From positions 434,001-498,000 of the forward strand of contig NZ_JAQIVH010000003.1 in assembly GCF_028746185.1 (NCBI RefSeq): a stretch of DNA of 64,000 nucleotides, written 5' to 3'. This DNA is from Paenibacillus_E qinlingensis. GTDB lineage: Bacteria; Bacillota; Bacilli; Paenibacillales; NBRC-103111. The notes under the pieces are model-generated. The model worked only from the letters and a program-made list of their open reading frames with translations. It did not search any database and had not been told where the DNA came from. The position numbers were made by a program, and so were the translations under genes. Numbering within the stretch: position 1 is the stretch's first letter; each line of letters starts with the position of its first letter. Below, piece by piece: positions 53,314 through 61,897 of this stretch.

Positions 53314-53727
53314 CTATCTTACATTCTTTGTACTCCCTCCAATACTGCACCAGCAATAACATTTCAAATAAACAAAGGGACTGTCCAATAAGTCCCCAAA
53401 ATAAAAAGGATGGGCGAAAAACCGTAAGGTTTTCCGTCCATCCTTTTTGTGTACCTGCTTTTGCAGCAATGCAGCGAGGCGTAAGCCTGCTACTTTTAAT
53501 AGGTTGTGGGCCAAAGCCACAATCCCAAACTCCATATGAATCTTGCCCAGCCCTCGCAAGGAAAAGTGACGGAAAGAACGATTGCCCTTGATGTGACCGA
53601 ACACGCTCTCGACTTCGATTTTGCGCCGAGCATAGATCGCGGATTTCTCGTCATCCTCAAGGGTTTTTTTGGCCTTGCTTTTAGTTCTTCCCAGATTCGA
53701 TTCAACAAAAAACGGGGCCTCCAGTAG
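53314..53727 (-). pseudogene. C-terminal fragment of an IS1182-family transposase
   Basis: On the minus strand the frame reads AIYARRKIEVESVFGHIKGN, then HFSLRGLGKIHMEFGIVALA and HNLLKVAGL, the conserved DDE-domain end of IS1182 transposases. It opens just after a TGA at 53728-53730, and the N-terminal two-thirds are missing. The open frame runs through the element's left end. Confidence 0.85.
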
Positions 53728-53761
53728 TCAGTTTTCACTGACTTTCTGGACAGCCCCCTTT
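53374..53761 (-). mobile_element. Internally deleted IS1182-type element
   Basis: A 388-base element with terminal inverted repeats: AAAGGGACTGTCCAATAAGT on the left and, on the minus strand from the right, AAAGGGGGCTGTCCAGAAAGT. It retains only the 3' part of the transposase gene plus a subterminal hairpin (GTCAGTTTTCACTGAC). It cannot transpose on its own. Confidence 0.8.
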
Positions 53762-53780
53762 GAAACCATGGAAATTGTTC

Positions 53781-54410
53781 TTATTTACGTTTTCTAACTA
53801 ACGATACGATCAACGCTAACGCACCAAGCACTACAGCAGCAATGGAAAGGTACAGCGATGTGTTCGACTCGGCATTATCCCCAGCAGCAGCTGCGCCAGC
53901 CGTTACATTTCCGTGACTATCCGTTGTCGCACCAGCGGCAGCTTTCGCTTTAACGGTAGTGACAGAAGCGGGTTTGTCGGAGCCATTCGCCCCAACCCAT
54001 TCCACGACAGAGCCGTCCTTGTAAGTTTGGTAGGCTTTCCAGATGATTTGAGTAGCGGCATCAGCCACTTTACCTTGCATGCTGAAATCACCGAACTCAG
54101 TTGCTCCTAGACCATCGCCCGTTGCAGTCCAAGTAACGCCAGTGATTTTGCCAGCAGCATCCTTGGCAATGTCATATTTCCAACCTGCTTTAGGTTCAAA
54201 ACGAGAAACAGCTACGGAATCAAGCGGGAATTTGACTTCTACTTTAACTGTCGCACTCTCCTTCTCAGAAGGTACACGTACGGTGAAAACTTCATAGCTG
54301 CCTTGCGTAGCTTCTTTCGGATATACAACGACATGAGCACTGGCGATCCCCACGAGAAGCATGGACGCGATCATCATCGAGCTTGCGGTTAACATGAACT
54401 TTTTAAACAT
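53781..54410 (-). CDS. YcnI-family (DUF1775) copper-binding membrane protein
   Basis: A 209-residue exported protein. Residues 1-25 are a signal peptide (cleavage IASA|H), leaving His26 as the new N-terminus, which in YcnI-type proteins is a copper(II) ligand. The DUF1775 domain covers about 26-150. An Ala-rich linker and a C-terminal membrane helix (SLYLSIAAVVLGALALIVSL) with a KRK tail anchor it. No copCD-like gene (the usual partner) is in the window. The start at 54410 follows AGAGGGG; ATG 54437 would add nine residues. Confidence 0.9.
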   Translation of the reverse strand: MFKKFMLTASSMMIASMLLVGIASAHVVVYPKEATQGSYEVFTVRVPSEKESATVKVEVKFPLDSVAVSRFEPKAGWKYDIAKDAAGKITGVTWTATGDGLGATEFGDFSMQGKVADAATQIIWKAYQTYKDGSVVEWVGANGSDKPASVTTVKAKAAAGATTDSHGNVTAGAAAAGDNAESNTSLYLSIAAVVLGALALIVSLVRKRK

Positions 54411-54944
54411 GGAATATATTTCCCCTCTCAATATCAACTCTTACCATGTTGTCCATCTTACCTGATCGACAAGCATAAGAGTATGACTCGACTGGGCTAT
54501 TTTTTCGACTAGTTTTGTCTAAATCGTAGCATTTAGGTGTTTCATGTCATAAGCGTGTGTATTGTTGGTGAATGGCGTGCTGTTGCGGGGCATGCTGGTT
54601 GCAGGTAGAAAAAGGAGTAGGAGTAGTGTGGCCAGTTGAGTAGCTGGATTTCCAAATAAATGTAAAAGGTACAGTTAATTCAGTCTATTCTCACGATATT
54701 GAGTAAATAGGTGGAAAAAATCCATCTAATTTTGAGAGGAAAAGGTAGTTTGGTGAATATTGAAAGAAATTAACTGTAGAAAATCCATCTATTGCTCACA
54801 AATAGAGAGAATCAACAAAAATAACAACATAAAATCCATTAAATTTGTTTGTGGCGAAGGAGGAAGGTTTGGCGGTAGGAGTAGAAGTAGAAGTAAAGCT
54901 GTGTAGAGCGCTAGCCCTCACGGATGGCGATTGGAAACAGCAGT
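54411..54944. other. Gene-free region with dispersed repeats
   Basis: No gene is seen in about 530 bases. It contains copies of the GATGGAAAA/TACAGTTAATTC repeat family (54657-54682, 54709-54735, inverted 54761-54791 and about 54801-54840), the same as at 51299-51433. Confidence 0.6.
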
Positions 54945-54986
54945 AAAAAACCAGTTAGCATCCGCAAAATCGAATGTTAACTGGTT
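54945..54986 (-). terminator. Terminator of the two-component operon
   Basis: On the minus strand AACCAGTTA pairs with TAACTGGTT around a loop, followed by TTTTTT. It ends the response regulator transcript. Confidence 0.85.
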
Positions 54987-54990
54987 GATT

Positions 54991-55653
54991 TCATTTTCGT
55001 GTCAGCCCATGCTTAATGGCGAAAGCTGTGAGCTGTACGCGATTCTCTAAGGATAGCTTTACGAGTATATTTTTCATGTGATTTTTCACGGTATGCTCGG
55101 AGATGAGCAGTTTCTCGGCAATGACCCGATTATTATCCCCTTGTGCGACATAAGCCGTGATTTCTTGCTCACGCGATGTTAGCATGTGAGGGCTTGGGCC
55201 TTCCGTGTGTGCGCCAACCGGTGAACGGAAACGTCCGAATAGCTTGTCCGCCATGCCGCGCGCCACCTCTGAATTATCGTCAAGCAGGGCACGCAGATAG
55301 CTGAGCCATTCATCGGGATCCATGTTTTTGAGCAAATACCCTTGTGCGCCGAATTGCAAAGCTGTGAAAAGATCAGCAACATCATCTGAAACGGTGAGCA
55401 TAACGATGCGTATCCCGCCATAGGCTTGTTTAATGTGCCGTGTAGCCTGTAATCCGTCCATAGGGGACATATGAATGTCCATTAATACAACATCTGGAGC
55501 AAGCTCACCGCAAAGTCGGATGGCATCTTCTCCTGTACTGGCTTCTCCAACGATGAAGAAATCTGTACAGGGTTCCAGCATGCTTCGTATCGCTTTGCGT
55601 GCTAAGGGATGATCATCAACAATAAGAACGCGAAAGGGCATTTGTTCCGTCAT
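54991..55653 (-). CDS. LuxR/NarL-type response regulator
   Basis: A 220-residue regulator. The receiver domain (residues 6-125) has acidic D13/D14, phospho-acceptor D59 (VVLMDIHMSP) and K in YLLKNMDP. The LuxR-type HTH (about 155-215) has VIAEKLLISEHTVKNHMKNI. Its start overlaps the last base of the kinase gene, so the pair is coupled. Confidence 0.95.
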   Translation of the reverse strand: MTEQMPFRVLIVDDHPLARKAIRSMLEPCTDFFIVGEASTGEDAIRLCGELAPDVVLMDIHMSPMDGLQATRHIKQAYGGIRIVMLTVSDDVADLFTALQFGAQGYLLKNMDPDEWLSYLRALLDDNSEVARGMADKLFGRFRSPVGAHTEGPSPHMLTSREQEITAYVAQGDNNRVIAEKLLISEHTVKNHMKNILVKLSLENRVQLTAFAIKHGLTRK

Positions 55654-56465
55654 CAGCTGTTCACCGTTCTTTCGGCTTGCACGATCAGTTCCGTGCCAGC
55701 GTCTTTCTCACTCCGTATCTCAAGCGTAGCCCCGAGCTCGGAAGCTCGTTTTTGCATGAGATCAATGCCGTAAGTCGTGCTCTTAGCATTAGCTTTCGGA
55801 TCGGGCTGTAGTCCGCATCCATTATCCGTGATGTGCATTCTCCAGTGATTGTTATCAGCTTCTAAATGGAAAGTAGCATCGGTTGCCATCGAATGCTTGC
55901 GGATGTTGGTGAAAGCCTCCTGCATAATGCCGAAAAGAAGGATTTCCTCATTCGGTGAGAAGCTGTTTTCAGTGATTTTCACGGTCTCGTGGAGTTCAAT
56001 GCCAGTAACTAACCGCCAATTGTCTAGGTAGGTATGAATGCGTTGCCCAAAGGAAGTACCTTCCTCTGGCGGTGTTCTAAGATTGAAAATCGCCTGACGA
56101 AGTGAATTGTCGATCTCGGAAACAGCGGCTTTCGCTTCCTCGATGTCGCCTTGACGCAGCTTCACGTTCAAGAAGAAGAGGGTCTGCGCCAAATCGTCAT
56201 GCAGCTCCCGAGCCAGACGTTCACGCTCTTCGAAGACCGCTCTACGGGCTTCACTGAGCAGGATTTTCTCGTTGCTGCGTTCCATGCTGGTAAACATCCA
56301 GGAAGCGAAAAGATACGATAGGAGCAACGTAATGACTGTAATCGTGAAATTGCCGGCTTCCATCGTCAAATAACGCAATAGGAATTCATGACGAATATAT
56401 TCAAAGCCGCCAATAATAAAGACGGGGACTAGCACTGTAAAAAGCTTGTATTTACGCATAGACAT
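55653..56465 (-). CDS. Sensor histidine kinase (HisKA_3 family)
   Basis: A 270-residue NarL-type kinase. Two membrane segments lie in about residues 8-60. The phospho-acceptor is H89 in RELHDDLAQ, followed by a dimerisation helix and an HATPase domain (EAFTNIRKHS, DNGCGL, GIDLMQKRA). The very short extracellular loop suggests sensing of a membrane signal. Partner of the response regulator; targets are not visible here. Confidence 0.94.
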   Translation of the reverse strand: MSMRKYKLFTVLVPVFIIGGFEYIRHEFLLRYLTMEAGNFTITVITLLLSYLFASWMFTSMERSNEKILLSEARRAVFEERERLARELHDDLAQTLFFLNVKLRQGDIEEAKAAVSEIDNSLRQAIFNLRTPPEEGTSFGQRIHTYLDNWRLVTGIELHETVKITENSFSPNEEILLFGIMQEAFTNIRKHSMATDATFHLEADNNHWRMHITDNGCGLQPDPKANAKSTTYGIDLMQKRASELGATLEIRSEKDAGTELIVQAERTVNS

Positions 56466-56670
56466 GCAGAGGATCAGCTCCTTTTTAAAATAAAAGTATG
56501 AATATGTTCCCTGAGATAAAATAGCCGTAGGATTGGAACGGTTTCTATTATATCAGATCTGATTTAGATTTCTTCACAAAAAATAGATGCAGTACTTCTC
56601 AATTCCCGCACGCTTGTGCTACATTATTAGTAAATCGTAACACGGATGGGAAAGGTGTGGTTGAATTACT

Positions 56671-57702
56671 ATGTGGAAATCTTTACTGCAGGAGAGGAAA
56701 AGCTGGGCTGGATACGTTGGCTTTATTATCCTCCTTCATGTAGTGGGGCTGATCGGTTTATACACCGTTGCCCAATCATCTCCTGCGTTCTGGGGGATTG
56801 GACTACTGGCTTACACGTTAGGAATGCGACATGCGTTCGATGTTGACCATATTGCGGCCATCGACAATACGGTGCGAAAGCTAGTACAACAGAAGAAAAA
56901 TCCACTTGGCGTCGGTTTTTACTTTTCATTAGGGCATTCATCCGTCGTGTTTGTCATGGCGATTGTAACGGCCTTTTCCGTGCAATGGGCAGCTCGTGAG
57001 CTCCCGTGGATGCAGCGTTTTGGCGGCGTGATCGGCGCTTCTGTCTCTGGACTATTTCTCGTCATCATAGGTGTCATCAATCTGTTAATCCTTATTAGTC
57101 TTTATAAAATGTTTCTGAAGTTTCGCGGCGGCAAATACGATGACAACGAGTTTGAAGAGCTGTTAGAATCACGTGGGTTCATTGCGCGACTCATTAAACC
57201 GCTATTTTCGTTCATCACCAAAAGCTGGCATGTGTATCCGTTGGGCTTCCTTTTCGGTTTAGGATTTGATACGGCAAGTGAAATCGCCTTACTGGCTATA
57301 TCCGCGCACGCTGCAAAGGATGCTATTCCGTTCATCGGTGTCATTTCGCTGCCGCTCTTGTTCGCAGCTGGGATGAGCCTATTCGATACGGCAGACGGTA
57401 TGTTTATGACCAAAGCGTACAAATGGGCTTTTCATACGCCAGTGCGGAAGCTTTATTACAATTTGACTGTTACCGCACTTGCGGTTGTAGCCGCGTTAAT
57501 TATTGGCGTGATCGAGCTCGGACAGGTGCTTTCCGAAGAATTTAGCATGGAAGGTATGTTCTGGACGTGGCTGCAAGAGATTGATTTCGGTACGTTAGGC
57601 TTTATTCTGGTTGGGATGTTCGTCATCGCGTGGATCGTTTCGATTGCCGTATGGAGAGGCATGAAGATTGAGGAGCGCTGGGGTGCAAAGTACAATCCAT
57701 AG
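56671..57702 (+). CDS. NiCoT-family nickel/cobalt transporter (HoxN/NixA)
   Basis: A 343-residue membrane protein with about eight helices. The signature RHAFDVDHIAAID (residues 53-65) carries the metal-binding H54 and H60 in helix II; LGFDTASEIALL and FAAGMSLFDTADGMFM are the other family motifs. It imports Ni(II) or Co(II). Upstream, the 12-base palindrome ATCAGATCTGAT and a half-site AAATCGTAAC are candidate metalloregulator sites. It is single and ends in a strong terminator. Confidence 0.94.
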   Translation: MWKSLLQERKSWAGYVGFIILLHVVGLIGLYTVAQSSPAFWGIGLLAYTLGMRHAFDVDHIAAIDNTVRKLVQQKKNPLGVGFYFSLGHSSVVFVMAIVTAFSVQWAARELPWMQRFGGVIGASVSGLFLVIIGVINLLILISLYKMFLKFRGGKYDDNEFEELLESRGFIARLIKPLFSFITKSWHVYPLGFLFGLGFDTASEIALLAISAHAAKDAIPFIGVISLPLLFAAGMSLFDTADGMFMTKAYKWAFHTPVRKLYYNLTVTALAVVAALIIGVIELGQVLSEEFSMEGMFWTWLQEIDFGTLGFILVGMFVIAWIVSIAVWRGMKIEERWGAKYNP

Positions 57703-57703
57703 T

Positions 57704-57741
57704 AAAAGGGCCTCTGTGTTAGCCAAAGAGGCCCTTTTTTT
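57704..57741 (+). terminator. Rho-independent terminator
   Basis: A 12-bp stem around AGGGCCTCT/AGAGGCCCT is followed by TTTTTTT. Confidence 0.92.
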
Positions 57742-57866
57742 GTGATGGTGAACAATGGAATATGAATTTTTTCTAAAGGTAATGATAGAAAAAAGGATTT
57801 TTCAATTATTCGTTGAAAGTAGTCTGTCTAGCACTTGAAATTGTGTAAAAGAAAGTAGGACGAATC

Positions 57867-58640
57867 ATGATTGAGTTTAAACATCTTTCAAAAGTATATC
57901 CAAATGGTACTGTTGGCCTAAATGACATTAACCTTACCATACACCCAGGGGAGTTCGTTGTAATTGTAGGTTTATCAGGCGCTGGTAAATCCACGCTGCT
58001 TCGTTCGATTAATCGTCTGCATGAGACGACAAGCGGTGAGATTCTCATCGATGGGAAATCGATTACCAAAGCGAATGGCGCGCAGCTGCGTCGGATGCGT
58101 AGAGATATCGGGATGATTTTCCAAACCTTTAATCTAGTCAAAAGATCCACAGTCATTCGTAACGTTTTGTCCGGTCGCGTGGGCTACCATTCCACTCTTC
58201 GTACGATGTTTGGATTGTTCCCCAAAGCGGACCTTGAGCTTTCTCTCAAAGCACTGGAACGCGTTAATATTCGGGAAAAAGCTTATTCGCGCGCCGATGA
58301 ATTGTCCGGCGGTCAACAGCAGCGTGTTTCCATTGCTAGAGCGCTCGCTCAGGAAGCGAAGATCATCTTGGCGGACGAGCCCGTTGCGTCACTAGATCCG
58401 CTCACGACACGTCAGGTTATGGATGACTTGAAAAGGATCAACAAGGACCTCGGCATTACAACCGTCGTCAACCTTCACTTTATCGATTTGGCTCGCGAGT
58501 ACGCGACACGCATTATCGGACTTCGTGCAGGGAAGGTCGTGTACGATGGACCTGTAGCTGATGCGACGGATGATGTGTTCTCCGAGATCTACGGCCGCGC
58601 CATCAAGAAAGATGAGCTGCTGGGGGTGCAGGAGGAATGA
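57867..58640 (+). CDS. phnC: Phosphonate ABC transporter ATP-binding protein
   Basis: A 257-residue ABC ATPase. Walker A GLSGAGKST (35-43), signature LSGGQQQR, Walker B IILADEPVASLD, and the PhnC-typical LHFIDLAREYATRIIGLRAG. It overlaps the permease gene by four bases (ATGA). It drives import of phosphonate, phosphite or another phosphorus compound; the anion cannot be told from sequence. Confidence 0.94.
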   Translation: MIEFKHLSKVYPNGTVGLNDINLTIHPGEFVVIVGLSGAGKSTLLRSINRLHETTSGEILIDGKSITKANGAQLRRMRRDIGMIFQTFNLVKRSTVIRNVLSGRVGYHSTLRTMFGLFPKADLELSLKALERVNIREKAYSRADELSGGQQQRVSIARALAQEAKIILADEPVASLDPLTTRQVMDDLKRINKDLGITTVVNLHFIDLAREYATRIIGLRAGKVVYDGPVADATDDVFSEIYGRAIKKDELLGVQEE

Positions 58641-60211
58641 GTGTAGCAACCGTCAAAAAGCCTCCGCGCACTAAGTTTTATATGATTATCGCGATCATGG
58701 TGCTATTCCTGATCGGCAGTATCTATCAGACAGATGCAACGCTAACAAGATTAGCTACAGGTACACCGGAGATTTTGAAATTCATCGCAGAAATGTTCCC
58801 GCCAGACTGGCTATTCTTCGCTGATATTTGGAAGCCGATGGCACAAACGATACAAATGTCCATCCTGGGCACGATTGTTGGAGCGCTATTCGCATTCCCA
58901 ATGGCGTTGTTAGCTGCTCGTAACGTAACATCGTCGCCATGGTTGTCCTATCCTGCACGATTTATTATGAATTTCGTTCGTACCATTCCTGATTTGCTCT
59001 ATGCAGCCTTATTTGCCGTATTAGTAGGCTTCGGGCCAACAGCAGGTACGTTAGCGCTAATCTTCTTTACCTTTGGTATTATTTCCAAGCTTTCTTATGA
59101 GTCAACGGAAGCCATCGACCCGGGTCCGCTTGAAGCGATGACAGCAGTTGGAGCTAATAAATTGAAGTTGATCCGCTTCGGGGTTCTGCCACAAGTTGCT
59201 CCTACCTACTTGGCGCATTTCCTGTACACGTTTGAAGTGAGCATTCGTGCATCTGCGATCCTCGGTCTTGTTGGCGCAGGAGGGATCGGTTTATTACTCA
59301 AAAACACACTTGATCTGTTCCGTTATGATCAGTCTTGTGCCATTGTTATTTATACATTGCTGATCGTCGTCATCATTGATTTGGTGAGCACACGATTCCG
59401 TACGTATCTGTTAAAAGGCAGTGCTAAACCATTATCGGAGACACGAGCTAATACGTATAAAATTATTGGCATAGTGGCGGTGATCGGACTTCTTATTTGG
59501 GCGCTAACGGGCTTGGAGTTAACAGGCTTCCAACCAACCACTTGGGTTCTTACAAAAGCGATGATCAGTGGGTTGTTCCACCCAGACTGGGCTTATGTCT
59601 ACATCCCAGAAGGCGAAGATTTACTTCGTTCCTTGCTTGAAACGTTATCGATTTCCTATTTGGGTAACTTCGTATCGGCGATTGTTTGTCTTCCTTTTGC
59701 TTTCTGGGCCGCGGCGAACATGAGCAAATACCGTGCTGTTTCTGGTACAGGGAAACTATTCCTAAGCATCGTTCGTACAATTCCGGAAATCATTATGGCT
59801 TTGATCTTTATTAAAGCAGTTGGACCAAACGCCTACGCGGGCGTAATGGCTCTTGGCTTGCATTCTGTCGGGATGTTGGGCAAACTGTATGCCGAGGCCA
59901 TTGAGAACATGGATATGGGGCCTACAGAGGCCATGACGGCTGTTGGAGCGAATTTCTGGCAGCGGATGTCATTCGCCGTCATTCCACAGGTCATACCGGA
60001 TTTCATTTCGTATACCCTTTACCGTTTTGAAATTAATGTTCGTTCGGCGACCTTACTTGGCGTCATTGGTGCTGGAGGTATCGGAACACCGCTGATCTTC
60101 GCATTGAATGCAAGGCAGTGGCCGCGTGTAGGTATTATCTTGATTGGGATTATCGTCACTGTATCGATCATTGACTATATCTCGGGAACACTGCGAAAAC
60201 GAATCGTATAA
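58637..60211 (+). CDS. phnE: Double-length phosphonate ABC permease (PhnE-PhnE fusion)
   Basis: A 524-residue membrane protein with two complete PhnE-like modules: about residues 1-265 and 270-524. Each has its own EAA-like loop (GPLEAMTAVGANKLKLIRFG and GPTEAMTAVGANFWQRMSFA) and its own ending (GLVGAGGIGLLL and GVIGAGGIGTPL). Most PhnE proteins are about 270 residues and work as dimers, so this gene encodes both halves in one chain. It is coupled to phnC. Confidence 0.93.
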   Translation: MSVATVKKPPRTKFYMIIAIMVLFLIGSIYQTDATLTRLATGTPEILKFIAEMFPPDWLFFADIWKPMAQTIQMSILGTIVGALFAFPMALLAARNVTSSPWLSYPARFIMNFVRTIPDLLYAALFAVLVGFGPTAGTLALIFFTFGIISKLSYESTEAIDPGPLEAMTAVGANKLKLIRFGVLPQVAPTYLAHFLYTFEVSIRASAILGLVGAGGIGLLLKNTLDLFRYDQSCAIVIYTLLIVVIIDLVSTRFRTYLLKGSAKPLSETRANTYKIIGIVAVIGLLIWALTGLELTGFQPTTWVLTKAMISGLFHPDWAYVYIPEGEDLLRSLLETLSISYLGNFVSAIVCLPFAFWAAANMSKYRAVSGTGKLFLSIVRTIPEIIMALIFIKAVGPNAYAGVMALGLHSVGMLGKLYAEAIENMDMGPTEAMTAVGANFWQRMSFAVIPQVIPDFISYTLYRFEINVRSATLLGVIGAGGIGTPLIFALNARQWPRVGIILIGIIVTVSIIDYISGTLRKRIV

Positions 60212-60221
60212 ATGTTCGAAC

Positions 60222-60268
60222 AAAAAAGGCAGTTCCTGAAGGTTATAACCTTCAAGGACTGCCTTTTT
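60222..60268. terminator. Bidirectional terminator
   Basis: A long hairpin (AAGGCAGT...ACTGCCTT with an inner GAAGG/CCTTC pairing) has T-runs on both strands. It ends phnE and the small gene on the minus strand. Confidence 0.9.
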
Positions 60269-60285
60269 ACTTCAAGAGCCATTTT

Positions 60286-60549
60286 TTACTTACTGCTGAC
60301 CCCACCTTGCGCAACCAAGTGGAGGATACGAGGCTCACGTAGCCGATGTGAGGCTTGCGTGAGGGGTTCATCCGGCCCTATAATTTCAATTTGATCAATT
60401 AAGGTGATGGGGATCATAATGTTGTTTATTTTTAAAAGCTGGAATTCTGGGTAATACTGCGCAATAACGCCTCGAACTTCATCGGTGCCGCACCGAATAA
60501 TAACTTCCGTTTTACGCATGATCAGCATTTCGTACATCCCTTTTTTCAC
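60286..60549 (-). CDS. Small protein of unknown function, Sm-like pattern
   Basis: Up to 87 residues; starts at GTG 60549, ATG 60537 and ATG 60528 are all in frame. AAAGGG suits the ATG at 60528 best. The core (KTEVIIRCGTDEVRGVIAQY, then ITLIDQIEIIG) has an alternating strand pattern like a small beta-barrel. It lies between the convergent phnE and the upstream-lying phnD, sharing a terminator with phnE. Function unknown. Confidence 0.6.
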   Translation of the reverse strand: MKKGMYEMLIMRKTEVIIRCGTDEVRGVIAQYYPEFQLLKINNIMIPITLIDQIEIIGPDEPLTQASHRLREPRILHLVAQGGVSSK

Positions 60550-60680
60550 CCCACAATGAGTTATGACACGACCGACTTAGTAAACGTTTGATAGATGAAA
60601 GTAAACGATGAGCTTGGACGGGCGTGCCACATTCATAATATGCAAGGAAAGTCTGGTATAGAATGTAAATTTTAGAAGCG

Positions 60681-60725
60681 AAAAACCACCGCGTCATGGA
60701 TGTTAGACACATGCTGCGGTGGTTT
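60681..60725 (-). terminator. Terminator of phnD
   Basis: On the minus strand AAACCACCGC pairs with GCGGTGGTTT, followed by TTT. Confidence 0.85.
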
Positions 60726-60764
60726 GTTGTGTAGTGTGTAATTTGATTTTAAAGCATTTTGAAA

Positions 60765-61748
60765 TTATTTCAAGCCCATTGCTTTGTTAGCTTCACGAAC
60801 GATGTTGAATTTATCATCAGTCGTAGCAACATAACCTTGGTGCGTGTATACATCGATGATCACTTTTTTACCTTCTGGATCGTTACCGATCGCGATGAAA
60901 GCATCTTGAATTTTTTTCTTCCAAGCTGCATCCATATCGGAACGAACAGCGATTGTATCATTTGGAATTTTATCGGAGAAAGCAAGAACTTTCGTTTGTT
61001 TGAAAATATCTGGGTAATCTTTAATCATGTTAGTACGGATATCTTGGAACACGCCTACTGCATCAACTTGGCCGTTAAGAAGTGCGATAATCGCTTTATC
61101 GTGTCCTTGGAATTGAACGCCTGTTACATCTTTAACCGGATCTACACCAGCGGTTTTCAAAACAAGACCAGGGTAAATGTAACCAGCTGCGGAAGTAACA
61201 CCTTGCCAGCCCATTTTCTTGCCTTTCAAATCAGCTACGGATTTAATTGGGGAATCGGCTTTGACAACAATCATCGATTTGTAGAAATCTACAAGATCTT
61301 TCGTTGGTTGACCCGTTGTATCATCAACACCAAAGCGTTGTGCTTGTACAAGAAGATCAGCAGCTTTACGGTTATCGTGAGCAACAACATAGTTACTTGG
61401 CGGCAAGAAACCAACATCTACTTGTTTGGAGGACATAGCTTCGATAACAACGTTGTAATCTGTGGAAACGGAAACTTTAACTGGGATTCCTAATTTATCT
61501 CCAAGCAATTTTTCAAGCGGCTTAGCTTTTGCTTCAAGTGTCTCTGCATTTTGGGAAGGTACGAATTGTACTTTCAATTCTTTCGGTACGAACCCTGCAG
61601 CTGCTGGAGTAGCTGTTGCTGCCGTTGTTGCTGCAGCAGTTGCTTTAGCAGTTGATGAAGCATCTGGAGTCTCGTCTTTTTTCGCGCAGCCTACAAGAGC
61701 ACCTGCAGCTACAATCATGGACAAACTAAGTACGACTAATTTTTTCAT
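60765..61748 (-). CDS. phnD: Phosphonate/phosphite-type ABC substrate-binding lipoprotein
   Basis: A 327-residue lipoprotein with lipobox ALVGC (Cys near 21) and an Ala/Thr-rich linker. The mature part is PhnD-like: LKVQFVPSQNAETLEAKAKP, then SSKQVDVGFLPPSNYVV and GKKMGWQGVTSAAGYIYPGL. It binds the phosphorus oxyanion for the phnC-phnE importer. Unusually it lies on the opposite strand with its own terminator, so it is transcribed apart from the rest of the transporter. Confidence 0.94.
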   Translation of the reverse strand: MKKLVVLSLSMIVAAGALVGCAKKDETPDASSTAKATAAATTAATATPAAAGFVPKELKVQFVPSQNAETLEAKAKPLEKLLGDKLGIPVKVSVSTDYNVVIEAMSSKQVDVGFLPPSNYVVAHDNRKAADLLVQAQRFGVDDTTGQPTKDLVDFYKSMIVVKADSPIKSVADLKGKKMGWQGVTSAAGYIYPGLVLKTAGVDPVKDVTGVQFQGHDKAIIALLNGQVDAVGVFQDIRTNMIKDYPDIFKQTKVLAFSDKIPNDTIAVRSDMDAAWKKKIQDAFIAIGNDPEGKKVIIDVYTHQGYVATTDDKFNIVREANKAMGLK

Positions 61749-61897
61749 GTTTTTTTGACCTCCGTTTAAATATTTACTTTTTATCTATGTTGTACTATAA
61801 CATTATCATAAGAGATATGGAAGATAGTGTGAAGTATTTGTTAAACTGACAAATGATATGTAAAACTTTACAATAATTATGAACTGGAGTGAATCGC

